Assembly: GCA_002367335.1 (NCBI GenBank)
Contig: DFBI01000108.1
Location: 1-8,724 of the forward strand
Length of the DNA: 8,724 nt
From: Syntrophaceae bacterium UBA3084
GTDB lineage: Bacteria > Desulfobacterota > Syntrophia > Syntrophales > UBA6807
Direction of reading: 5' to 3'
This document shows positions 1 to 6,032 of the stretch, piece after piece. The notes beneath the pieces were generated by a model that was not told the origin of the DNA, searched no databases, and saw nothing but the letters and a program-made list of their open reading frames with translations. A program made the translations under genes and the position numbers. Position 1 is the stretch's first letter, and each line of letters opens with the position of its first letter.

Positions 1-2
1 CA

Positions 3-1955
3 GAGCTCCTGACGTTTCTGGAAATAATGAAGGAAAAGCCGGAAAATGTGGAGAAAGAGGGTGGCATACAGAAGGTTGCAGAAAATAAAAAACTGCCGCA
101 TATCATCCTGGATCAAAAGGTTTATGTTGTGACAGACAAAGATCGGCAAATCCTGTCTGGGTTGGACATTAAAGATGAGGAAGTTATCAAATATTTAGTG
201 GGCGATGATGCGACTTCAGACGTAAGCATGGAAAAGGTCAAAGAGATGGCCGGGGATCCTGAGTGGATCTCCCGGATAATTCAGTCCGGCATGAAGCATG
301 CTACGGGGGGGAAGGGGATTGTCCCGGACAGCGAGATATCTGAAAATGTTGTCCTTATGATTCGTGCCCTTGACAAAATTGCCGACGGGGTCGACAAAGA
401 AAAAATATCCAGCCAGGTGGCGAAGACCATTGCAGGTATGGATATTGAAGTTATCAGCGCGGTCTTGATTCAAGGTATTGACGAATTGATTGGAGACGGA
501 GTCTTTGATCAGATCGCTAACGAAATCGATGATGAAACATTTGAAGATGTTGTCGCCAACATCAGGCATGTGGGCGATAGAATTTCGGCCGGGGATGAAA
601 AGTATATACATTCCGATATCGAGTCTGTCAGGCGAGCATATAAAAGTATGATGAATTCCGATAAAGGGCAGCGGGAAAGGGATAGGATTGAGGAAAAAAT
701 AGCCGGCGAAGAGAAAGCGGAAGAAGAAAAGATCGTTCAACTTAAAGATACTGTCGGCCATATTTTGAAGGGTGAAAAAGAATATTTTTTTGATGAACAG
801 ATGATGCAATCCCTGCCCGGCACTACCGAACAGCTTTTTGTCAAGAAGGAAAATGAAACGGTTGAAGGTATAATTGACAAGTTGAGTGATGGGCTTCTCA
901 GCAAGAACGCAGAAGTGCGTGTTCAGGCATCGGAGGCTTTATCTCGCATTATCGGGAGTTTAACTGTTGCACAGCGAACAGATATGGTAAACAGAATTTC
1001 GGGCAGGTTAGTTGATTGGATAAAAATTGAAACCACCGTGACTCCTGCCTACAAAAAAATCTGCAGTGAGTTAAAAGACCTGGCTCAAACGATGATAAGA
1101 GATAAACAGTTTGCTGAATGCGAGCCCATACTGGATGTTTTTAATATGATACATTATGGAAAAGTTGAAAAAATTAAAGAGATTCAAGGTATATCGGGTG
1201 ATGTGTTACGAGAAATAGCCACAGAAGAGATATTGGACATACTCTTTGATGAATTTGAGACAAATAAACAGAACAGACTGGGGGATGCGGGTCTCAATCT
1301 GTCTCGATTGGGGACAACACCTTTGAATCGCTTGTTAGAAATACTGTTAGAAAGCCCGGATAGCGCTGAACGCATTCGAATCTTGAAAATTGTTTCTGAG
1401 ATCGGACACGTTGCGGTACCTGTCCTGACAGAGCGAATTAAGGAAGATGAGCCCTGGTATTTCATACGTAATTTAGTGTACCTGATAGGTAAAGTAGGCG
1501 GAGAAAACCAGGCAAAACTCCTGGGGCCGTTTCTGGCTGACGAACAGCCTCAGGTTCGTGAAGAAACTCTGAAAAGTATTTACAGAGTAGGAGGAAAATA
1601 CCGGGCAAACATTTTCCTGTCAGCTTTATCTATGGTTGATAATCAAATAAAAATCGGTATTGTAGATATGTTAGGTTCCATTAGAGACACCGATTCTGTA
1701 CGTCCTCTCCTGGAATTACTAAAATCAAAACCACTTATTGCCTCGAAGGGAAGAAACGAACTGGAAGAAAAGATCTGTGTCGCTTTGGGTAACATAGGAA
1801 GTCAGGAAGCGATTCCGACACTACTGGCAATTAGCAAACGAAAGGGTTTTTTAAGCATAAAACGTTATAATACAAAGGTAACAGTAGCTGCCGGTAAAGC
1901 TTTAGCAGCCATAAGGAGTGAGCAGTCTGAAGAAGATAACAGAAAACATCGTTAA
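3..1955 (+). CDS. HEAT-repeat protein, 5' end cut by the window edge
   Basis: The first ATG is at position 27, but the frame stays open to the window edge and the eight upstream codons read ELLTFLEI, which continues naturally into the amphipathic helix that follows. There is only a weak Shine-Dalgarno before position 27, so I infer that the gene begins outside the window. Residue numbers are from that ATG (642 aa). Residues 1-40 form a small domain with an EGGI turn and a predicted strand. Residues 40-200 are acidic and helical. Residues 212-236 are highly charged (Glu/Lys/Arg), a probable linker or coiled coil. Helical HEAT-like repeats occur at about 280-312 and 410-632, with pairs such as the one ending in ALGNIGSQEAIPTLL. 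There is no signal peptide or membrane segment, so it is probably a cytoplasmic scaffold. No catalytic motif was seen and the function is unknown. Its end overlaps the start of ahbD, which implies cotranscription and probably translational coupling. Confidence 0.8.
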   Translation, partial: ELLTFLEIMKEKPENVEKEGGIQKVAENKKLPHIILDQKVYVVTDKDRQILSGLDIKDEEVIKYLVGDDATSDVSMEKVKEMAGDPEWISRIIQSGMKHATGGKGIVPDSEISENVVLMIRALDKIADGVDKEKISSQVAKTIAGMDIEVISAVLIQGIDELIGDGVFDQIANEIDDETFEDVVANIRHVGDRISAGDEKYIHSDIESVRRAYKSMMNSDKGQRERDRIEEKIAGEEKAEEEKIVQLKDTVGHILKGEKEYFFDEQMMQSLPGTTEQLFVKKENETVEGIIDKLSDGLLSKNAEVRVQASEALSRIIGSLTVAQRTDMVNRISGRLVDWIKIETTVTPAYKKICSELKDLAQTMIRDKQFAECEPILDVFNMIHYGKVEKIKEIQGISGDVLREIATEEILDILFDEFETNKQNRLGDAGLNLSRLGTTPLNRLLEILLESPDSAERIRILKIVSEIGHVAVPVLTERIKEDEPWYFIRNLVYLIGKVGGENQAKLLGPFLADEQPQVREETLKSIYRVGGKYRANIFLSALSMVDNQIKIGIVDMLGSIRDTDSVRPLLELLKSKPLIASKGRNELEEKICVALGNIGSQEAIPTLLAISKRKGFLSIKRYNTKVTVAAGKALAAIRSEQSEEDNRKHR

Positions 1956-3024
1956 AGATTCCTCTTTAATTTTACCCCATACCCTTCGCATGATTGCGTG
2001 GGAAGTAACACGGAGATGTAATCTTTCATGCTTACACTGCAGGGCTTCCTCGGAACACGGGCCTTATGAAGGGGAATTTACGACAAGTCAATGTTTTAAA
2101 CTTCTTGATGACATAGCGGCATTCAGCAAACCTGTGATTATCCTGACCGGAGGTGAGCCATACCTTCGTGATGATATCTTTGAAATCGCTTCCTACGGGG
2201 ATCGGAAAGGCTTGCGCATGGTGCTGGCAACCAACGGCACCCTTGTTACCGATGAAATTGCAGGAAAAACAAGGGAATCAGGAATCAAAAGGGTCAGCAT
2301 CAGTATTGACGGTTCCAGCGCTGAGAATCACGATGCATTTCGAGGTGTGCCAGGCGCATTCGATGGTTCTATGGTGGGTATTAAGGCCTTTAAAAGGGCT
2401 GGCGTAGAATTTCAGATCAATACAACAATAACCCGTCTCAATCTGGATCAGATTGAAGATATTTTTAAACTGACAATAGATCTGGGCGCTGCAGCCCACC
2501 ATATCTTCCTTCTGGTCCCAACCGGTCGCGCCAGGGAAATGGCGGATCAGGAGATATCGCCGGAAGATTACGAGAAAACCCTGGAATGGTTTTATGAACA
2601 GAGCCTAACATGCCCGCTCCAACTGAAGGCCACCTGTGCCCCCCAGTATTACCGGATTTTCCATCAGAGAAAAAAAGACCGGACGAAAGAACTGGAAAAC
2701 ATGGAGAAACCACTACATTCAATGACGAGAGGCTGTATGGGGGGAAGTTCATTCTGTTTTATTTCAAATACCGGACAGGTACAGCCATGTGGTTTCCTTG
2801 AGATTGACTGCGGCCAGCTTAAAGAAAAGAATTTTGAAGATATCTGGAACAATTCACCTGTCTTTCACGATTTGAGGGATCTCAGACTATATAAAGGAAA
2901 GTGCGGACGTTGTGAGTTCATAAAAGTATGCGGGGGATGTCGCGCCCGTGCCTATGAAATTACGGGAGATTACCTTGCCGAGGAACCATATTGTATTTAT
3001 GAACCAGGGGATAGGGTGCAGTGA
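1918..3024 (+). CDS. ahbD: Radical SAM heme b synthase, AhbD type
   Basis: Predicted to convert Fe-coproporphyrin III to heme b by oxidative decarboxylation of two propionates, the last step of the siroheme-dependent pathway. The radical SAM cluster motif is C34-x3-C38-x2-C41, followed by TGGEP at 77-81 (SAM binding) and the strand SISIDG at 127-132. The C-terminal part resembles a SPASM/twitch auxiliary-cluster domain: C273-x12-G-x4-C291, then C329-x2-C332-x5-C338-x2-C341 and C359. The stretches IAWEVTRRCN, FRGVPGAF and HIFLLVPTGR match what I recall of AhbD rather than AhbC or NirJ. The start is uncertain. GTG at 1918 overlaps the AAGGAG at 1913-1918, whereas CTG at 1927 lies 8 nt after that Shine-Dalgarno and would give MKKITENIVK. 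The gene overlaps the HEAT gene by 29-38 nt. A siroheme decarboxylase subunit follows 74 nt downstream, which supports the pathway assignment. Confidence 0.88.
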   Translation: MSSLKKITENIVKDSSLILPHTLRMIAWEVTRRCNLSCLHCRASSEHGPYEGEFTTSQCFKLLDDIAAFSKPVIILTGGEPYLRDDIFEIASYGDRKGLRMVLATNGTLVTDEIAGKTRESGIKRVSISIDGSSAENHDAFRGVPGAFDGSMVGIKAFKRAGVEFQINTTITRLNLDQIEDIFKLTIDLGAAAHHIFLLVPTGRAREMADQEISPEDYEKTLEWFYEQSLTCPLQLKATCAPQYYRIFHQRKKDRTKELENMEKPLHSMTRGCMGGSSFCFISNTGQVQPCGFLEIDCGQLKEKNFEDIWNNSPVFHDLRDLRLYKGKCGRCEFIKVCGGCRARAYEITGDYLAEEPYCIYEPGDRVQ

Positions 3025-3044
3025 TCAGTGGTCAATGATGAGTA
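3022..3044 (+). repeat. Possible degraded heptad repeat, RTCARTG type
   Basis: Directly after the ahbD stop codon the sequence can be read as three 7-nt units, ATCAGTG, GTCAATG and ATGAGTA (3024-3044). The units are degenerate and may be coincidental. It is noted because a clearer heptad family lies 27 nt further on. Confidence 0.3.
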
Positions 3045-3070
3045 AGTTGTCTTGATCAGATACAAATTTT

Positions 3071-3098
3071 ACCTTGAACCTTTTACCTTTGCCTTGCC
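3071..3098 (+). repeat. Heptad repeat copy 1, abutting the decarboxylase ATG
   Basis: Four 7-nt units in register: ACCTTGA, ACCTTTT, ACCTTTG, CCTTGCC. The first 22 nt match the repeat copies at 3656 and 4928 at about 21 positions. The array ends exactly at the ATG of the siroheme decarboxylase gene (3099) and fills the place where a ribosome binding site would be expected. This copy lacks the GC-rich hairpin seen at the end of the two copies flanking the VWA gene. Confidence 0.75.
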
Positions 3099-3545
3099 AT
3101 GGACGAAACAGACAGAAAAATTCTTAATATTATCCAAACCGATTTTCCTGTAGCAGCAGAACCGTTTAAGGTTCTCGGAGAAAAAGTTGGCATTAGCGAT
3201 GATGAGGCGCTGGAGCGTATCAGGAAACTTAAAAAAGATGGAATCATACGCAGGATAGGAGCAGTATTTGATAGCGGGAAACTTGGATTCGCAAGCACCC
3301 TCTGTGCTGCAAGAGTTCCGAAAAAGAAAATCAAGGAATTTGTTGATATCGTTAATTCATATCCCGGTGTCACCCATAATTACAGAAGGAACCACGAGTA
3401 CAATGTCTGGTTTACCTTTATTGCTCCAACCGAAGTTGAAATCGAAAAATCCCTGAAAGAAATCAGCGATAAAACCGGTGTTTCAGATATCCTCAATATG
3501 CCCGCCAAAAGAAAATTCAAGATTGATGCCAGCTTTGAGCTGTAG
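3099..3545 (+). CDS. Siroheme decarboxylase subunit (AhbA/AhbB, Lrp/AsnC-like)
   Basis: This 148-aa protein resembles the NirD/L/G/H and AhbA/AhbB family. These proteins have an Lrp/AsnC fold but act as enzymes, removing the C12 and C18 acetate carboxylates of siroheme to give 12,18-didecarboxysiroheme. Residues 1-55 form a winged-helix-like N-terminus (MDETDRKILN, then EALERIRKLKKDGIIRRIGA). Residues 62-148 form the ligand-binding-like domain, with the family signature HNYRRNHEYNVWFT at 93-106; its histidines are expected at the active site. The active enzyme is normally an AhbA/AhbB heterodimer. I cannot tell which subunit this is, and the partner is not in the window, so no symbol is given. 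The start fits the family N-terminus, and an in-frame TGA at 3075-3077 excludes a longer form. No Shine-Dalgarno is visible: the 28 nt before the ATG are four heptad repeats. A terminator follows. Confidence 0.87.
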   Translation: MDETDRKILNIIQTDFPVAAEPFKVLGEKVGISDDEALERIRKLKKDGIIRRIGAVFDSGKLGFASTLCAARVPKKKIKEFVDIVNSYPGVTHNYRRNHEYNVWFTFIAPTEVEIEKSLKEISDKTGVSDILNMPAKRKFKIDASFEL

Positions 3546-3591
3546 TGAGGTCACATCTTAAATATTAAGTATACGCTTTTTAATTTCCGAC

Positions 3592-3616
3592 AAGGGGGGA
3601 CGTCCCCTTTCTTTTT
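3592..3616 (+). terminator. Rho-independent terminator after the heme genes
   Basis: AAGGGG pairs with CCCCTT across a GGACGT loop (3592-3609) and is followed by TCTTTTT. It lies 46 nt after the siroheme decarboxylase stop and fits termination of the plus-strand heme operon. The reverse orientation has no good T-run, so it probably does not terminate the convergent VWA transcript. Confidence 0.75.
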
Positions 3617-3641
3617 ACTATTTTCGTTCAAACGCTGATAG

Positions 3642-3688
3642 ACCTTGAACCTTTCGCCTTGAACCTTTTCCCTTTGCGGCTTTGCCGC
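3642..3688 (+). repeat. Heptad repeat copy 2 with terminal mini-hairpin (inverted-repeat arm A)
   Basis: Units in order: ACCTTGA, ACCTTTC, GCCTTGA, ACCTTTT, CCCTTTG, CGGCTTT, GCCGC. The end, GCGGCTTTGCCGC (3676-3688), is a perfect 5-bp stem with a 3-nt loop. Positions 3656-3688 match the reverse complement of 4896-4928 at 30 of 33 positions. The arm stops one base before the stop codon of the minus-strand VWA gene at 3690-3692. Confidence 0.82.
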
Positions 3689-3689
3689 A

Positions 3690-4880
3690 TTAGTTACGTG
3701 ACATAAGATGATGCACCATTCTGTCCAGGCCATCCAGTGTAAGTTCATACATGGGAAATATCTGTCTCATAATATCAACAGTCCAGGCACCCCACTCTCT
3801 CTTTTCCGCAGGATTTATCCAGGCGGAATGAGGAAATGTCCCGGCCAGAAACTGCAGATTTTCAATACTCGGCCTGCTTCTCCTCTTTTCGAGATAAATA
3901 AACCCGTTTTTATTCATCAGTTCATATGGAGCCATACTTGCGTCACCGACAATAATGAGTCTTGTTTCGGGATCTTTATTGATAAAATCAATAGTTTTTT
4001 CCGGTTTCGTGCGCCTGCGAGGATCTAACCAGACCTCATCGTAAATTGTATTATGAAAGTAATAAACTTTTAGATCCTTGAACTGGGCTCTTACATAATT
4101 GAAGAGGGTTTGAACCAGGTAAATATATGGATCCATTGACCATCCACCATTATCAATCATTAGGATGACCTTGATCCGGTCCCGAAGGCGACGGCTATAG
4201 ACAATCTCGATTTCTCCGCCGTTTCGTATGGTTTCATAGATCGTTTTATCCACATTGACGACATCCTTAGGCCCTGCCGGCACCATACGGCGCAAACGTT
4301 TCAAGGCTTCTCCCATTTGAGACTGGTTAAGGGGTCCCTCTTGGGAATAATCCTTATACCTCCGGTCCATGGCCACTTTTATAGCCGATTTGTTGCGTGA
4401 TATACCACCGACACGCATACCTCCCGGATGATAACCTGAATGGCCTACCGGCGAAGTACCTCCGGTGCCGATCCATTTGTTTCCACCATGATGGGCTTCA
4501 GCCTGTTCTTTCAAACGGTCAAAGAAATACTGAATCAGCTCATCCGGCGTTAACTGTTGAAGTTTTTTCTCGTCTATACCAAGAGCGGCAGCCATATCAG
4601 CGGGATTTTTCAACCATTCTTCCAGCATGGCTTTCGCTATTTCCGTAATTTCTTCATCGTCGGGTTCTACAAGTTCTACACCCTGGAAAGCGTGCGCAAA
4701 TATCTGATCATACATATCGAAGTAACGTTCGCTTTTGACAAGTATGGAACGTGCAACCGTGTAAAAATCCTCCAGCGAACGAATTAACCCCGTAGAAAGG
4801 GCCTTATGTAACCTGAGAAACGAGGTGGGTGTTACAGGAACACCTTTTTCTCTCAGGGTATAGAAAAAATCAATAAACAA
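3690..4880 (-). CDS. VWA domain protein, CoxE-like, partner of a MoxR ATPase
   Basis: 396 aa when started at TTG 4880-4878, which has AGGAG 7 nt upstream (4892-4888). An ATG at 4925 is in frame, but its 15 extra codons are simply the translated heptad repeat and it lacks a comparable ribosome binding site. Numbering from the TTG, residues 1-125 are helical (FYTLREKGVPVTPTSFLRLH is typical of CoxE-like proteins). Residues 130-165 are a Gly/His-rich linker, and the VWA fold starts near 236. The first metal-site segment reads LMIDNGGWSM (D243, S248) in place of canonical DxSxS. A later VGDASM carries D313, a candidate for the distal metal-site Asp. No signal peptide or membrane helix is seen, so it is probably cytoplasmic. 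Proteins of this type act with MoxR AAA+ ATPases in maturing or remodelling client complexes. The MoxR gene is directly upstream, but no client is evident here. Confidence 0.87.
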   Translation of the reverse strand: MFIDFFYTLREKGVPVTPTSFLRLHKALSTGLIRSLEDFYTVARSILVKSERYFDMYDQIFAHAFQGVELVEPDDEEITEIAKAMLEEWLKNPADMAAALGIDEKKLQQLTPDELIQYFFDRLKEQAEAHHGGNKWIGTGGTSPVGHSGYHPGGMRVGGISRNKSAIKVAMDRRYKDYSQEGPLNQSQMGEALKRLRRMVPAGPKDVVNVDKTIYETIRNGGEIEIVYSRRLRDRIKVILMIDNGGWSMDPYIYLVQTLFNYVRAQFKDLKVYYFHNTIYDEVWLDPRRRTKPEKTIDFINKDPETRLIIVGDASMAPYELMNKNGFIYLEKRRSRPSIENLQFLAGTFPHSAWINPAEKREWGAWTVDIMRQIFPMYELTLDGLDRMVHHLMSRN

Positions 4881-4895
4881 TGTGACTCTCCTGAA

Positions 4896-4937
4896 GCGGC
4901 AAAACCGCAAAGGCAAAAGGTTCAAGGTTCAAGGTTA
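4896..4937 (-). repeat. Heptad repeat copy 3 with terminal mini-hairpin (inverted-repeat arm B)
   Basis: Read on the minus strand the units are ACCTTGA, ACCTTGA, ACCTTTT, GCCTTTG, CGGTTTT, GCCGC, ending in a GCGG/CCGC mini-hairpin. This is the inverted partner of the copy at 3642-3688. It lies in the leader of the VWA gene, just upstream of that gene's Shine-Dalgarno. Confidence 0.82.
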
Positions 4938-4944
4938 AAGATTT

Positions 4945-4972
4945 TTCCTTGTTCCTTGAGCCTTGTATCTTG
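4945..4972 (+). repeat. Heptad repeat copy 4 (NNCCTTG units)
   Basis: Four 7-nt units in register: TTCCTTG, TTCCTTG, AGCCTTG, TATCTTG. It is oriented opposite to the adjacent copy 3, so the two form an imperfect foldback: 4917-4934 against 4947-4964, about 15 of 18 positions pairing across a 12-nt loop. The whole structure lies between the moxR stop and the VWA start. Confidence 0.7.
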
Positions 4973-5036
4973 TTTTTCACCGTTAACATCAATTTCTGCG
5001 CGAAAAAATGCAGTTACTGAGGATAAAAACTCTAAT

Positions 5037-5888
5037 CTAAAAGGATCGGGTAATGTTCTGGGCCGCAATTTGCATATCGGAACTTTTTTTATAGAGAACT
5101 CCCAGATAAGGAACCTCACCCTGATGAAGCTTTGAAATATTAAAATCGGGGTCCGCCTTCAATGCCCTGATCCAGTTGATAAGTTCCCGGGTAGCCGGTT
5201 TTTTCTCAATGCCGTCAAATCTCCTCAGGTGATAAAATGTCTCAATGCAGGCATCAATCATTTTTTCCTGCAGGTTTGAAAAGTGAACATCTATAATACT
5301 CCGCATCATCGGAGGATCAGGAAACGCAATATGATGAAAATTGCAGCGGCCCAGAAAAGGATCAGACAAATCCTTCTTGGCGTTGGACGTAATGATAACA
5401 ACGGGCCGGTTTTTGGTACGGACTGTGTTATCAACTTCTATAATATCAAACTGCATCTGGTCGAGAATGTCCAGCATATCATCCTGAAAATCCGTGTCGG
5501 CCTTATCAATTTCATCTATCAGAAGGACTGTCCGGACATCAGCGACAAAGGCCTGTCCTATTTTCCCCATTTTTATATACTCTTCAATATGACTTACATT
5601 CCTGTCGGAGTCTCCGAAACGGCTGTCATTCAAACGCGTTAACGTATCATATTGATAAAGAGCATCGACCAGTTTCATGCTTGATTTCACATTCAATACG
5701 ATAAGAGGCATTTTAAGGCTTTCTGCGATAGCATAAGCCAGCATGGTTTTCCCCGTTCCCGGTTCTCCCTTAAGAAGAAGAGGCATCTCAAGAGCTATTG
5801 AAACATTCACAATTTTTGCCAGTTCATTATCCAGTACGTATCTTGAAGCCCCACGAAACTTATTCAGCGAATTTTCCTGATTCATCAT
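5037..5888 (-). CDS. MoxR-family AAA+ ATPase
   Basis: 283 aa, the usual size for a compact MoxR ATPase. Walker A is GEPGTGKT at 41-48, Walker B is VLLIDE at 121-126, sensor 1 lies in IITSN at 165-169, the likely arginine finger is in FLGRC (R181), and the sensor-2 region is around PATREL (R234). No membrane segment is present. MoxR ATPases form hexamers that use ATP to activate or mature protein complexes, usually with a VWA partner (CoxD/CoxE, NorQ/NorD, CbbQ/CbbO). The partner here is the gene 156 nt downstream on the same strand. Two ATGs are adjacent, at 5888 and 5885. AAGGTG lies just upstream and its spacing suits the second ATG better. An in-frame TAG 21 nt before the first ATG excludes a longer form. 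The thiolase stop is 144 nt upstream with no clear terminator between, so cotranscription with the thiolase is possible. Confidence 0.9.
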   Translation of the reverse strand: MMNQENSLNKFRGASRYVLDNELAKIVNVSIALEMPLLLKGEPGTGKTMLAYAIAESLKMPLIVLNVKSSMKLVDALYQYDTLTRLNDSRFGDSDRNVSHIEEYIKMGKIGQAFVADVRTVLLIDEIDKADTDFQDDMLDILDQMQFDIIEVDNTVRTKNRPVVIITSNAKKDLSDPFLGRCNFHHIAFPDPPMMRSIIDVHFSNLQEKMIDACIETFYHLRRFDGIEKKPATRELINWIRALKADPDFNISKLHQGEVPYLGVLYKKSSDMQIAAQNITRSF

Positions 5889-6032
5889 GTCACCTTTATT
5901 ATAAATGAACTACCCCACAGCAAGTTGCCTGGAGTAATCCGTAAAATCTGTGGATTAAAAAACAATCGTCTCCTTCTGAATTCTAAATTAAGGATAAAGA
6001 TTCTAACCGCTCTACCATGTATTACATAAACG
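5889..6032. other. Thiolase-moxR intergenic region
   Basis: No convincing terminator or promoter was seen in these 144 nt. On the minus strand there is an AAGGAG at 5975-5970 followed by a TTG-initiated 26-codon frame that ends at 5885, overlapping the first moxR ATG. It is treated as a hypothesis only. Confidence 0.4.

Noticed and set aside
216..809. 197-aa minus-strand open frame
   Set aside because: It lies wholly antisense to the HEAT-repeat gene, is rich in Phe, Ile and His in the manner of reverse frames of acidic helical proteins, and shows no recognisable motif.
3099..3545. Lrp/AsnC transcription regulator
   Set aside because: The fold is the same, but the HNYRRNHEYNVWFT signature and the adjacent ahbD identify a siroheme decarboxylase subunit rather than a regulator.
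3642..4937. Insertion sequence with terminal inverted repeats
   Set aside because: The enclosed gene is a VWA protein paired with MoxR, not a transposase, and no target-site duplication is apparent. It is kept only as a repeat-bracketed gene.
3071..4972. CRISPR array
   Set aside because: The units are 7 nt and contiguous with no spacers, and there are no cas genes.
4922..5119. 65-aa minus-strand frame between moxR and the VWA gene
   Set aside because: It overlaps the end of moxR and runs through the heptad repeats. It has no family-like features and is best explained as a chance frame.
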